This document shows positions 44,734 to 52,195 of a stretch of 64,000 nt of DNA, one piece after another. The stretch is from Spirosoma endbachense. Lineage in GTDB: Bacteria; Bacteroidota; Bacteroidia; Cytophagales; Spirosomataceae. The notes beneath the pieces are model-generated. The model made no database searches, had not been told where the DNA came from, and was given only the letters and a program-made list of their open reading frames with translations. The stretch is taken from assembly GCF_010233585.1 (NCBI RefSeq), contig NZ_CP045997.1, positions 7,300,914 through 7,364,913 of the forward strand, given 5' to 3'. The first letter of the stretch is position 1; every line of letters begins with the position of its first letter. The position numbers and the translations under genes are program-made.

Positions 44734-44736
44734 TCA

Positions 44737-45035
44737 ATCACCAGTGGAATCGACTGATCTGGCGATGACGGAATCGGGTAGTCAATATGCCCGAAATAAC
44801 CCCTCAATCAAATCAAGCACTGATTGAGAAACTGGGAAAGTTTGAAGCAAGCGGATTGCTGGCAGAGTACGACGCTTAATTTTTTTTAGTGTTTTGCTTA
44901 CTGTTTCGCTTGCTAAAGGTCAAAAACGGCCTTTCCAGCTTATAGAGGTTAGTTAAAGTAATTAAAACGTAACTGTTAATACGTTCTTTTTTTTCAAATT
45001 AAGGTTGAATATTTGCGTCTACAATTGCTTTTCGC
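44737..45035. other. intergenic remnant region
   Basis: No supported gene. A 30-codon plus-strand ORF at 44787-44879 (MPEITPQSNQALIEKLGKF) has no recognised family. On the minus strand, the frame of the pseudogene shows another short open stretch between stops at 44734 and 44782. The promoter for the gene at 45036 should lie in the A/T-rich 44880-45035. Confidence 0.4.
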
Positions 45036-46262
45036 ATGTCCAATCTAGTTTTATTTGACGATCTGACCATTCGGCCAGCGCTGCTGCCCTTTACCTTTAC
45101 CCGTCCCGTGGCTGGTATTCGGATTGGAATACAGACGCTTGCCGAGAAATGGGCCGATGCATTGGGTCAGATACCGTCGTATTTGACCGAGTCTTATCTG
45201 GCGGTAAAGTTTCCACAAAAGGCTGATGCAGACAATTGGTATGTGAATGGCGCGGTCTGCCCAACGGCCGCTTTGCAGACATCCATTTCGGCATTGCCAG
45301 TCGGCAGTTGCCTTCATACACCCGATGGGCTGGTACTGGCCGTAAGGACAGATAAACCGTTATCGACCTCCCCCACGCTCAACGACCCCTATGAGTTCAA
45401 GGCGTTTGCTGAGCCGCTGACTATTATCAGAAATCTGTGGGATATTTTTGTCCATAACGGCGATCAAATCCGAGCGGACTTTGCCCGCTTGACAGCCGGG
45501 CGGCAATCTGCTCCGATTACGGACCCGTTTACGCGGTGCTATGCCCCCGAAAATATCTTTGTGGAAGAGGGTGCCACCATCCGGGCCTCGGTCCTGAACG
45601 CAGAAGGAGGCCCCATTTACATTGGCCGTAACGCAACCATCAGCGAAGGTTCCGTTGTGATCGGCCCATTTTCGCTCGGCGAAAGCTCTACCGTAAACTG
45701 GGGCGGAAAAATGCGGAGCAACACGACAATCGGGCCATTTTGCAAAGTTGGCGGAGAGGTCGGCAATTCTGTCTTCTTTGGCTACAGCAACAAAGGTCAC
45801 GATGGTTTTCTGGGCAATTCGGTCGTTGGCGAGTGGTGCAATCTAGGAGCTAATACCAATAATTCGAACCTCAAAAACGATTACAGTAACGTTAAACTCT
45901 ACTCCTATGCCACTGGTCAGCTCGAAGATACCGGACGTATTTTCTGCGGGCTGATGATGGGCGATTTTACAAAAGCAGGCATCAGTACCATGTTTAATAC
46001 CGGTACTGTTGTTGGTGTTAGTGTCAATGTTTTTGGCAGCAGCTTTCAACCTAAATACATACGATCCTTTTCGTGGGGCGGAGCCAGCGATGGCTTTATG
46101 ACCTACCGTCTTGAAAAAGCTATTCATGTAGCTACCGAAGCCTTCAAGCGACGTGACCTGGACTTCGACGAGCAGGAAGAGAACATTTTACGGGAAATCT
46201 TCAATATCGAACGGATGGGGCCACCCACTATAACTCCACTCAGCATCCTAAACAGCCTATAG
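45036..46262 (+). CDS. GlmU-like putative sugar nucleotidyltransferase / left-handed beta-helix protein
   Basis: It encodes 408 residues. The N-terminus (LVLFDDLTIRPALLPFTFTRPVAGIRIG) is the reduced nucleotidyltransferase-like domain typical of the Bacteroidota GlmU-family proteins. From about residue 180 there are hexapeptide repeats (VLNAEGGPIYIGRNATISEGSVVIGPFSLGE). The C-terminus has HDGFLGNSVVGEWCNLGANTNNSNLKNDYSNV, as in GlmU acyltransferase domains. The first domain lacks a clear GxGTRM loop, so uridylyltransferase activity is doubtful. Probable role in cell-envelope sugar metabolism. Confidence 0.85.
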   Translation: MSNLVLFDDLTIRPALLPFTFTRPVAGIRIGIQTLAEKWADALGQIPSYLTESYLAVKFPQKADADNWYVNGAVCPTAALQTSISALPVGSCLHTPDGLVLAVRTDKPLSTSPTLNDPYEFKAFAEPLTIIRNLWDIFVHNGDQIRADFARLTAGRQSAPITDPFTRCYAPENIFVEEGATIRASVLNAEGGPIYIGRNATISEGSVVIGPFSLGESSTVNWGGKMRSNTTIGPFCKVGGEVGNSVFFGYSNKGHDGFLGNSVVGEWCNLGANTNNSNLKNDYSNVKLYSYATGQLEDTGRIFCGLMMGDFTKAGISTMFNTGTVVGVSVNVFGSSFQPKYIRSFSWGGASDGFMTYRLEKAIHVATEAFKRRDLDFDEQEENILREIFNIERMGPPTITPLSILNSL

Positions 46263-46327
46263 CTATCCAACTCGCTTAATGATCGCACCGGATATCACTA
46301 CGGGTGATGTTGTGCGGTCAACAGATT

Positions 46328-47470
46328 ATGCAATTCTCCGAAATCATAGGCCATACCGAAACCAAACAGTTACTGCTGAGGGCCGTTCAGACAAACCACC
46401 TTGCCCATGCGTTGCTGTTCGACGGGCCAATGGGTAGCGCCAACCTGGCACTGGCACTGGCGCTGGCTCAATATGTCAATTGCGAAGACAGGCAGCAGTC
46501 GGGTGAACCAGGTATGGATTCATGCGGTCGATGCGCATCCTGCATAAAAATCCAGAAGCTCGTGCACCCCGACCTGCACATGGTCTTTCCGGTGGCGAAT
46601 CTGGCCAAAGGAAAAACGTCGGAAGCCTATCTGGCCGATTGGCGAAAATTTTTGCTTGACCAGCCTTACCGAACCCTACCCGAATGGCTCGAAACGGTCG
46701 GGGCAGATAATAAGCAGGGCAATATTTCGGCCGAAGAGGCTCGTGCCATTTTGCAGAAACTCTCCCTCAAAGCGTATGAAGGTGCTTATAAGATCATGTT
46801 GATCTGGCTTCCTGAACTAATGAACGTTACGTCGGCCAATGCCCTGCTGAAAGTATTGGAAGAGCCACCAGCCCAGACATTATTCCTGCTCGTTACGAAT
46901 CAATCCGACAAATTATTAATTACGATTCTATCGCGAACGCAGCGTGTTGCCGTCCGGGCTTTTTCGGATGAAGAAGTAGCAACCTATCTGCGCCAGCACC
47001 TGAATCTCGATGAAACAACCGCCCGCCGGACGGCATATCTGGCCGATGGCAATCTTTCGGTAGCCTTGAATCTGGTCCGGTCTGAACCCGATCAGGGGTC
47101 GGGTTCAGACCGGCACACCTGGTTTGCCGATTGGATGCGGACCTGCTACCGGCAGGATTTAATCACACTGGTTAAACAAGCCGACCAATTCGACGGTTTC
47201 AGCAAGGAAAAACAAAAAGGTTTACTTGAGTACAGCATCCGACTCTATCGGGACTTATTTTTGTGGCAACAGGGAGCCGGTGCCCTGCTTCGCCTGCCTG
47301 ATGAAGAAATGGCCTTCGTCAAAAATTTCGCCAAAATACTGACAATCAAACACATTGAACAGATCGTAAGCGATCTGAATGAAGCAACTTACCACCTCGA
47401 ACGAAACGCCAGAGCCAAAATGATTATGCTGGATATGTCACTCACATTTAGCCGATTGATCAGGTCATAA
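46328..47470 (+). CDS. holB: DNA polymerase III subunit delta'
   Basis: From ATG 46328 (MQFSEIIGHTETKQLLLRAV) it encodes 380 residues; an upstream GTG at 46304 adds eight non-conserved residues. Features are the AAA+ clamp-loader core LAHALLFDGPMGSANLALALA, the zinc module (CEDRQQSG to CGRCASCIKI, Cys ligands), SAEEARAILQKLSLKAYEG, VTSANALLKVLEEPP and the sensor TILSRTQR. The modified P-loop is expected for delta', which does not hydrolyse ATP. The CDS contains a perfect 15-bp hairpin at 47077-47113. Confidence 0.92.
   Translation: MQFSEIIGHTETKQLLLRAVQTNHLAHALLFDGPMGSANLALALALAQYVNCEDRQQSGEPGMDSCGRCASCIKIQKLVHPDLHMVFPVANLAKGKTSEAYLADWRKFLLDQPYRTLPEWLETVGADNKQGNISAEEARAILQKLSLKAYEGAYKIMLIWLPELMNVTSANALLKVLEEPPAQTLFLLVTNQSDKLLITILSRTQRVAVRAFSDEEVATYLRQHLNLDETTARRTAYLADGNLSVALNLVRSEPDQGSGSDRHTWFADWMRTCYRQDLITLVKQADQFDGFSKEKQKGLLEYSIRLYRDLFLWQQGAGALLRLPDEEMAFVKNFAKILTIKHIEQIVSDLNEATYHLERNARAKMIMLDMSLTFSRLIRS
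47077..47113 (+). repeat. 15-bp perfect inverted repeat inside holB
   Basis: CCGGTCTGAACCCGA (47077-47091) is perfectly complementary to 47099-47113 with a 7-nt loop. It encodes the hydrophilic linker RSEPDQGSGSDRH between the AAA+ and collar domains, so the reading frame is kept. Confidence 0.75.
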
Positions 47471-47549
47471 GCTTTCGGTTTATGGTTTTCGGTAAATAAC
47501 TCAGGAATCAGCGTTGACCCGAAAGTCCAGAAACCGTAACTCATTATCC

Positions 47550-48053
47550 ATGAAAGTCCGCCCGAAAAAAGCCCGAGTTGCTAAGCCTAAGCAGATTATC
47601 GGTATGACTGATCTGGTCGATTTCCCGGATCTGGCGCTTTTCGATGTACAGGCGAAAGTAGATACGGGAGCTTATACATCGTCGCTGCACTGTAATGATG
47701 TTCAGCTCGTGAAGGTGGAGGGAAAAATAAAATTAAGTTTTGGCGTAATTGATAAAACCGGAGAGGGCACAAGACGGTTTTATAGTGACGAGTTCAGCCA
47801 GCGGATGATTCGTAATTCCTTCGGAGTAGCCGAAAAACGATATGTGATCAAGACGCGTATCGTCTTGTTTGGGCGCATTATCCGGGCCGAATTTACACTT
47901 GCCGACCGCGAACAACTTAAAAACCCGGTTCTCTTAGGCCGAAAACTACTTCGTAATCGTTTCGTCGTCGACGTTTCGCAGAAAAACCTGTCTTATACAG
48001 CCAAAAATAACTCTCGTCAGAAGGCCACCAGAGCGGTCATCAGCCCTCAGTAA
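47550..48053 (+). CDS. RimB-like putative ATP-dependent zinc protease (retropepsin-like)
   Basis: From ATG 47550 it encodes 167 residues of the PF05618 family: IIGMTDLVDFPDLALFDVQAKVDTGAYTSSLHC with the DTGA motif, FTLADREQLKNPVLLGRKLLRNRFVVDVS at the end. These are retropepsin-like aspartic proteases despite the 'zinc protease' name. Members called RimB act on poly-glutamate tails added by RimK to ribosomal protein S6. The rimK gene follows 63 bp downstream, which supports that role. A TTG start at 47514 was rejected. Confidence 0.88.
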   Translation: MKVRPKKARVAKPKQIIGMTDLVDFPDLALFDVQAKVDTGAYTSSLHCNDVQLVKVEGKIKLSFGVIDKTGEGTRRFYSDEFSQRMIRNSFGVAEKRYVIKTRIVLFGRIIRAEFTLADREQLKNPVLLGRKLLRNRFVVDVSQKNLSYTAKNNSRQKATRAVISPQ

Positions 48054-48116
48054 ACTTAATTTATCAGCAAAACGGCCTGGCGGTTACTCTACCACTCTTT
48101 ATTAAACACTACCTCA

Positions 48117-49025
48117 ATGCGTATTGCCATTTTATCGGCCAATCCGAATTTATATTCTACCCAACGGCTCCTTGATGCCGCCAATCAGCGTGGTCACGAA
48201 GGCGTTGTGGTAAACCACCTGAACTGCCAGGTCATGATTGAAGGCGGCAAACCATCTGTACTCTACGAAGGCCGTGAACTGGAATCATTCGATGCCATCG
48301 TGCCACGTATTGGAGCCTCCGTTACCGATTACGGCTGCGCTATTGTCCGGCAGTTTGAGATGATGAAAGTGTTCACTACCGCCAAGTCGCAGGCCATTAC
48401 CCGATCACGCAATAAACTCCGGAGTTTACAAATCCTCTCGAAAGCCGGGGTCGGTTTACCCAAAACGGTCTTCGCCAATCACCCCAAAAACGGCAACGTT
48501 ACACAGCTCATCGAACTGGTTGGCGGGCCGCCCGTTGTGATCAAACTATTGGAAGGAACACAGGGAATCGGCGTGGTTCTGGCCGAAACGACCAAAGCCG
48601 CCAAATCGACCATCGAAGCCTTCTACGGATTAAAAAAGCATGTTTTAGTCCAGGAATTCGTTGCTGAAGCGAAAGGATCTGACCTCAGAGCCTTTGTGAT
48701 AGGTGGTCGGGTTGTGGGGGCCATGCGACGGCAGGGTCTTGACGGGGAATTTCGATCAAATATCCATCGGGGAGGCAATGCCGTGGCCGTAAAACTTACG
48801 CCGGATGAAGAGCAGACTGCGATAGAGGCAGCCCGCGCGCTTGGTCTGAAAGTAGCCGGAGTCGATATGTTACCGTCCGACCGGGGGCCACTTGTACTCG
48901 AAGTTAACTCGTCGCCGGGATTAGAAGGTTTCGAAACCGCAACCGGCATTAACGTGGCCGATCAGATCATCGCCTACATTGAAGATAAAATCCGGGCCGA
49001 CGAAGGCGATATGGTTGGGGTTTAG
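48117..49025 (+). CDS. rimK: RimK-family ATP-grasp ligase (ribosomal protein S6 glutamylation)
   Basis: It encodes 302 residues. The ATP-grasp ligase core is complete: [92 protein letters not shown] and [21 protein letters not shown]. RimK adds glutamates to the C-terminus of S6. Proximity to the RimB-like protease gene supports this over the LysX or cyanophycin-like branches. Probably co-transcribed with it. Confidence 0.93.
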   Translation: MRIAILSANPNLYSTQRLLDAANQRGHEGVVVNHLNCQVMIEGGKPSVLYEGRELESFDAIVPRIGASVTDYGCAIVRQFEMMKVFTTAKSQAITRSRNKLRSLQILSKAGVGLPKTVFANHPKNGNVTQLIELVGGPPVVIKLLEGTQGIGVVLAETTKAAKSTIEAFYGLKKHVLVQEFVAEAKGSDLRAFVIGGRVVGAMRRQGLDGEFRSNIHRGGNAVAVKLTPDEEQTAIEAARALGLKVAGVDMLPSDRGPLVLEVNSSPGLEGFETATGINVADQIIAYIEDKIRADEGDMVGV

Positions 49026-49110
49026 TTTGGTTCATGAAGAAAGTAGAATGAATAGTGTAGAATAGATAATTTTGCGAATCCCTTTATCTGTTCCGTCTTA
49101 GTATTACGAT

Positions 49111-49665
49111 ATGCCTGCTCTTGACCCAGACCTGAAGAAAGCGATTGTCCGGATGCCGGGCGTTGAGAAAGATAAGCTACTCCTTCGACTTATTGCCAAA
49201 GATGCGGTTCTGACCGAAAAACTCCAGTTTGAGCTGGTCGAACACAGCGACACCCTCGACGAACGTCGTGAGCTGATCCGGCAGTTTATCAGCCGAACGG
49301 CCAATCTCAATCAGGATTCGGCGGGTTGGGTTATGATGGATATGCGGACGATTAGTGGGTATATCAGTCGGCATCTGAAGGTTACCAAAGACAAGTACGG
49401 CGAGGTGGAATTGATGTTGTATATGCTCAATACGTTTTACGATCACAACGCTCATCTGCTTCAGAAATATAACTCCCGTACGGATAAAGCCGCTGATTAC
49501 ATAGCCAAGCGTACAGATCAGGTGCTAAAAAAAGCCAGTAAACTTGATCCTGATTACCACATTGAATTTGCCGACGAGATCAATAAACTCCTTCGTTGGG
49601 TACATTCTACGGCTCCGGCCCATTACGCCCGGCAGTTAGGTTTGCCTACTGAGTGGGCGGTTTAG
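49111..49665 (+). CDS. conserved cytoplasmic protein of unknown function
   Basis: It encodes 184 residues, predominantly helical, with no signal or membrane segment. Recognisable blocks are KKAIVRMPGVEKDKLLLRLIAKD, TISGYISRHLKVTKDKYGEVELMLYML and FADEINKLLRWVHSTAPAHYARQLG. I do not know a family name; it looks like a conserved Cytophagales protein. It is 85 bp after rimK and may be in the same unit. No catalytic motif is apparent. Confidence 0.75.
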   Translation: MPALDPDLKKAIVRMPGVEKDKLLLRLIAKDAVLTEKLQFELVEHSDTLDERRELIRQFISRTANLNQDSAGWVMMDMRTISGYISRHLKVTKDKYGEVELMLYMLNTFYDHNAHLLQKYNSRTDKAADYIAKRTDQVLKKASKLDPDYHIEFADEINKLLRWVHSTAPAHYARQLGLPTEWAV

Positions 49666-49724
49666 CCACGATCAGTTAGTCTCTACTTTTATTGAACGAT
49701 CGAGTAGTTGCTTCCCTATGAGGT

Positions 49725-50837
49725 TTACTGAACAACGATTTTCCGAATAGCCTGGTTACTCAGGTCGGCTACATACAATATGCCTTTGCTATCTATTGCG
49801 ATGGATCGTGCGTTATTAAACCGGACCGCTGTACCTGCGCCATCAACGTAGCCCGGACTACTGCCAGCAATTGTCGTGACCGTACCATCAGGGGTAACCT
49901 TCCGAATCAGATAGCTGTCGGCTACATATATATTACCCTGTTTATCAACCACTAAGCTATTTATACTACTGAATGTAGCGGCCGACCCTTTTCCATCACC
50001 ACTACCGTTCACCTTTGGCTGGCCTGCCAGCAAGCTGACCACGCCTGCCGGTGTAATTTTCCGGATACAGTCATTCGCATCACCTACATACAGATTGCCG
50101 TCGGTATCAAATGCGAGCGCATCAGGATTACTAAATTGAGCCTCACTCAATGTTCCGTTGGCATATCCTCGGGTGCCACCCGCAAAAATGGTAAGGTTAC
50201 CGTTCCGGAAGAGTCGAATTGCACCGCCATCAGAAATGTAAAGATCACCGTTCGAAGCGGTAGTAATTCCATAAAACCCAAGCGGGTTTCCCACACCGAT
50301 TGACACGCTGGTTAACGTACTCACTATACCTGCCGGGGTAACCTGGCGAATGGATGCGCGAGTCGTACTATTTTCCGACAGCAACATATTTCCCGATGCA
50401 TCCCGGCATACGTAACCTCCACCCGCCAGATAGAACGACGCACTGGCTCCGGCTCCATCGGTTATACCAACGCTCCCGTTACCGGCCAGTGTTGTTACAA
50501 CGCCCGCTGGCGATACAAGCCGAATGCGTGCATTATTTAAATCAACGACGTAGATATTATCGGCCTTATCGCACACGAGTGCTGATGGGTTTTTGAATCG
50601 GGCTGCTGAACCGGTTGCATCCACATAACCTTCTGTGCCATTACCTGCGAGGGTCGTAACGATAGTGCCAGTGGTGGCGGTAGGCGGTGTTGTGGTTGTG
50701 GTCGAAGGGGGCATAGTCATCGTGGTCGAGGTGGGTGGCGTGGTCGTACCAGGGGAAGGGGAATCTGTTTTCCCTGAACAACCTGCCAGCAACAGACCTA
50801 TCACCAGCGTAAAAATGTAGATAGAAGCGAATTTCAT
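49725..50837 (-). CDS. NHL-repeat lipoprotein
   Basis: From ATG 50837 it encodes 370 residues with a lipoprotein signal (IYIFTLVIGLLLAGCSG), then a Pro/Thr-rich linker (residues about 25-60) and six NHL-type beta-propeller blades. Each blade carries a version of GTLSEAQFSNPDALAFDTDG or IYVADSYLIRKVTPDGTV. The product is probably anchored at the outer membrane or surface with a binding role. The ATG at 50867 would precede the signal by 10 residues and is less likely. It is downstream of the NarL-type regulator gene on the same strand. Confidence 0.87.
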   Translation of the reverse strand: MKFASIYIFTLVIGLLLAGCSGKTDSPSPGTTTPPTSTTMTMPPSTTTTTPPTATTGTIVTTLAGNGTEGYVDATGSAARFKNPSALVCDKADNIYVVDLNNARIRLVSPAGVVTTLAGNGSVGITDGAGASASFYLAGGGYVCRDASGNMLLSENSTTRASIRQVTPAGIVSTLTSVSIGVGNPLGFYGITTASNGDLYISDGGAIRLFRNGNLTIFAGGTRGYANGTLSEAQFSNPDALAFDTDGNLYVGDANDCIRKITPAGVVSLLAGQPKVNGSGDGKGSAATFSSINSLVVDKQGNIYVADSYLIRKVTPDGTVTTIAGSSPGYVDGAGTAVRFNNARSIAIDSKGILYVADLSNQAIRKIVVQ

Positions 50838-50942
50838 TGTAGTAATCAATCGTTGATTTCTCAACAAAATTCAGCTCCCCAAACCTGGCATACTATAGTT
50901 AGTGCTAACGATTTTAGGCCAGACTTTACGCTTATGAATAAC

Positions 50943-51560
50943 TCATGCCAGACCTTGTTCGCGCGCAAAATTGACCAGGCCAACGGGGGTATCGATGCCG
51001 AGCTTGCGGGCAATGTTACGCCGATGAGCATTGACGGTAAACTCACTTAACGAGAGCGCATCGGCTATTTGCTTCGTGGTCAACCCACCGACAATCTGCT
51101 GAATAATTTCAATTTCCCGTTTTGTCAGCTGGTATTTCTGCATAAAGGCGTCGGCGGGTGGCTCAACCACCACCCGTTGGAGCATCGGGAACCACGGCCG
51201 TCCTGCCCAAACCTGCTGCACGGCGGTTTTAAGCGTTGGCGCATCGGTGGTTTTAAGCAAATAACCCATTGCACCGAGTGCCTGCACCTCCCGCATACGC
51301 TGAGGTTGATTGTAGCTGGTGAAAACAATGACCTTTATGGCGGGAAAATCCCGACGAATCTGTTTGAGAGCCGTCAATCCATCGGTCTTGGGCATATTCA
51401 GATCCAGCAGGATCATATCGACAGGATGCCGGTGGAGGTAATCCAGTAACTGATGTCCGTTATTGACAGCAGGCAACAGATCGGTATCGGGCAGATCGGC
51501 CAGGACGCTTCGAAGCCCGTCGAGCAGGAGCGGATGGTCGTCGGCAAGGAGTAGCGTCAT
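50943..51560 (-). CDS. NarL/LuxR-family response regulator
   Basis: It encodes 205 residues: receiver domain with LLADDHPLLLDGL, phospho-acceptor D53 in MILLDLNMPKTDG, and Lys in GYLLKTTD. The C-terminal LuxR helix-turn-helix is LTKREIEIIQQIVGGLTTKQIADALSLSEFTVNAHRRNIARKLG. Its partner is probably the HisKA_3-type kinase encoded at 52196-54484, with one lipoprotein gene between them. Targets are unknown. Confidence 0.93.
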   Translation of the reverse strand: MTLLLADDHPLLLDGLRSVLADLPDTDLLPAVNNGHQLLDYLHRHPVDMILLDLNMPKTDGLTALKQIRRDFPAIKVIVFTSYNQPQRMREVQALGAMGYLLKTTDAPTLKTAVQQVWAGRPWFPMLQRVVVEPPADAFMQKYQLTKREIEIIQQIVGGLTTKQIADALSLSEFTVNAHRRNIARKLGIDTPVGLVNFAREQGLA

Positions 51561-51579
51561 GATTCAGACAACTTAGAGG

Positions 51580-52107
51580 TCAACGTTTGCCGGGCGGTGG
51601 TGTTGTTACACTAGTCTTGTAAATAGCAGAACGAAACCGCCCATTCGAAATACGGATACGGCTACCATTTTTATTGTGGATAGCTTCACCCATAAAAGTT
51701 CCTTCAACAATTCCGGCAGCTTCGTCGAACCGGGTCACAGTCAGCGTTCCGCTACCTCCTTTACTGGGATCGGCGGAGTAGCCTTCGGTCTCAGAAATCG
51801 AGTACGCCAGCGCCAGGTATTGCGCCGGATCGATAGCAACGGCCGTGTTTAGTGTGATGGATTCAGGGAAGACCACACCAAGGGCCGTCGTGGCATTATC
51901 GGCATTTTGTGCCGCTACAACGACCACTAAATTTTGACTGATTGTTGCTGCCACGGGCGTATTCTGACTGTTATTCACGTTTGCTATCCATTCTTTGTCG
52001 CCAATGGTTGCCGACACGTAAAATTCAGGCTCTGGTTCAGGCGAAGATTTGCTACACCCTGTCAGTAACCCAATACTAAACAGGATCAGACGTAAGCTGG
52101 TTTTCAT
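51580..52107 (-). CDS. small lipoprotein of unknown function, DUF6252-like
   Basis: It encodes 175 residues with a lipoprotein signal (LILFSIGLLTGCSKS). The mature part is strand-rich: FYVSATIGDKEWIANVNNS, LTVTRFDEAAGIVEGTFMGEA, RISNGRFRSAIYK. This pattern of a domain measuring gain of 'F.G' and a closing 'I.G.F' strand is common in Bacteroidota calycin-like lipoproteins such as DUF6252, but assignment is tentative. It is wedged between a kinase and its regulator, and could be a signalling accessory. Confidence 0.72.
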   Translation of the reverse strand: MKTSLRLILFSIGLLTGCSKSSPEPEPEFYVSATIGDKEWIANVNNSQNTPVAATISQNLVVVVAAQNADNATTALGVVFPESITLNTAVAIDPAQYLALAYSISETEGYSADPSKGGSGTLTVTRFDEAAGIVEGTFMGEAIHNKNGSRIRISNGRFRSAIYKTSVTTPPPGKR

Positions 52108-52195
52108 AGCCTTTGCGACACAGATTGAAAGTTATTGAAGTCTGTGCCGAACAAAGTTCCTCGCTGCATCTTTTGCCTGAAATAGTTACCGCTAA

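Noticed and set aside
44787..44879. 30-codon ORF starting MPEITPQSNQ
   Set aside because: Too short, no family, and it lies next to a pseudogene; may be a remnant.
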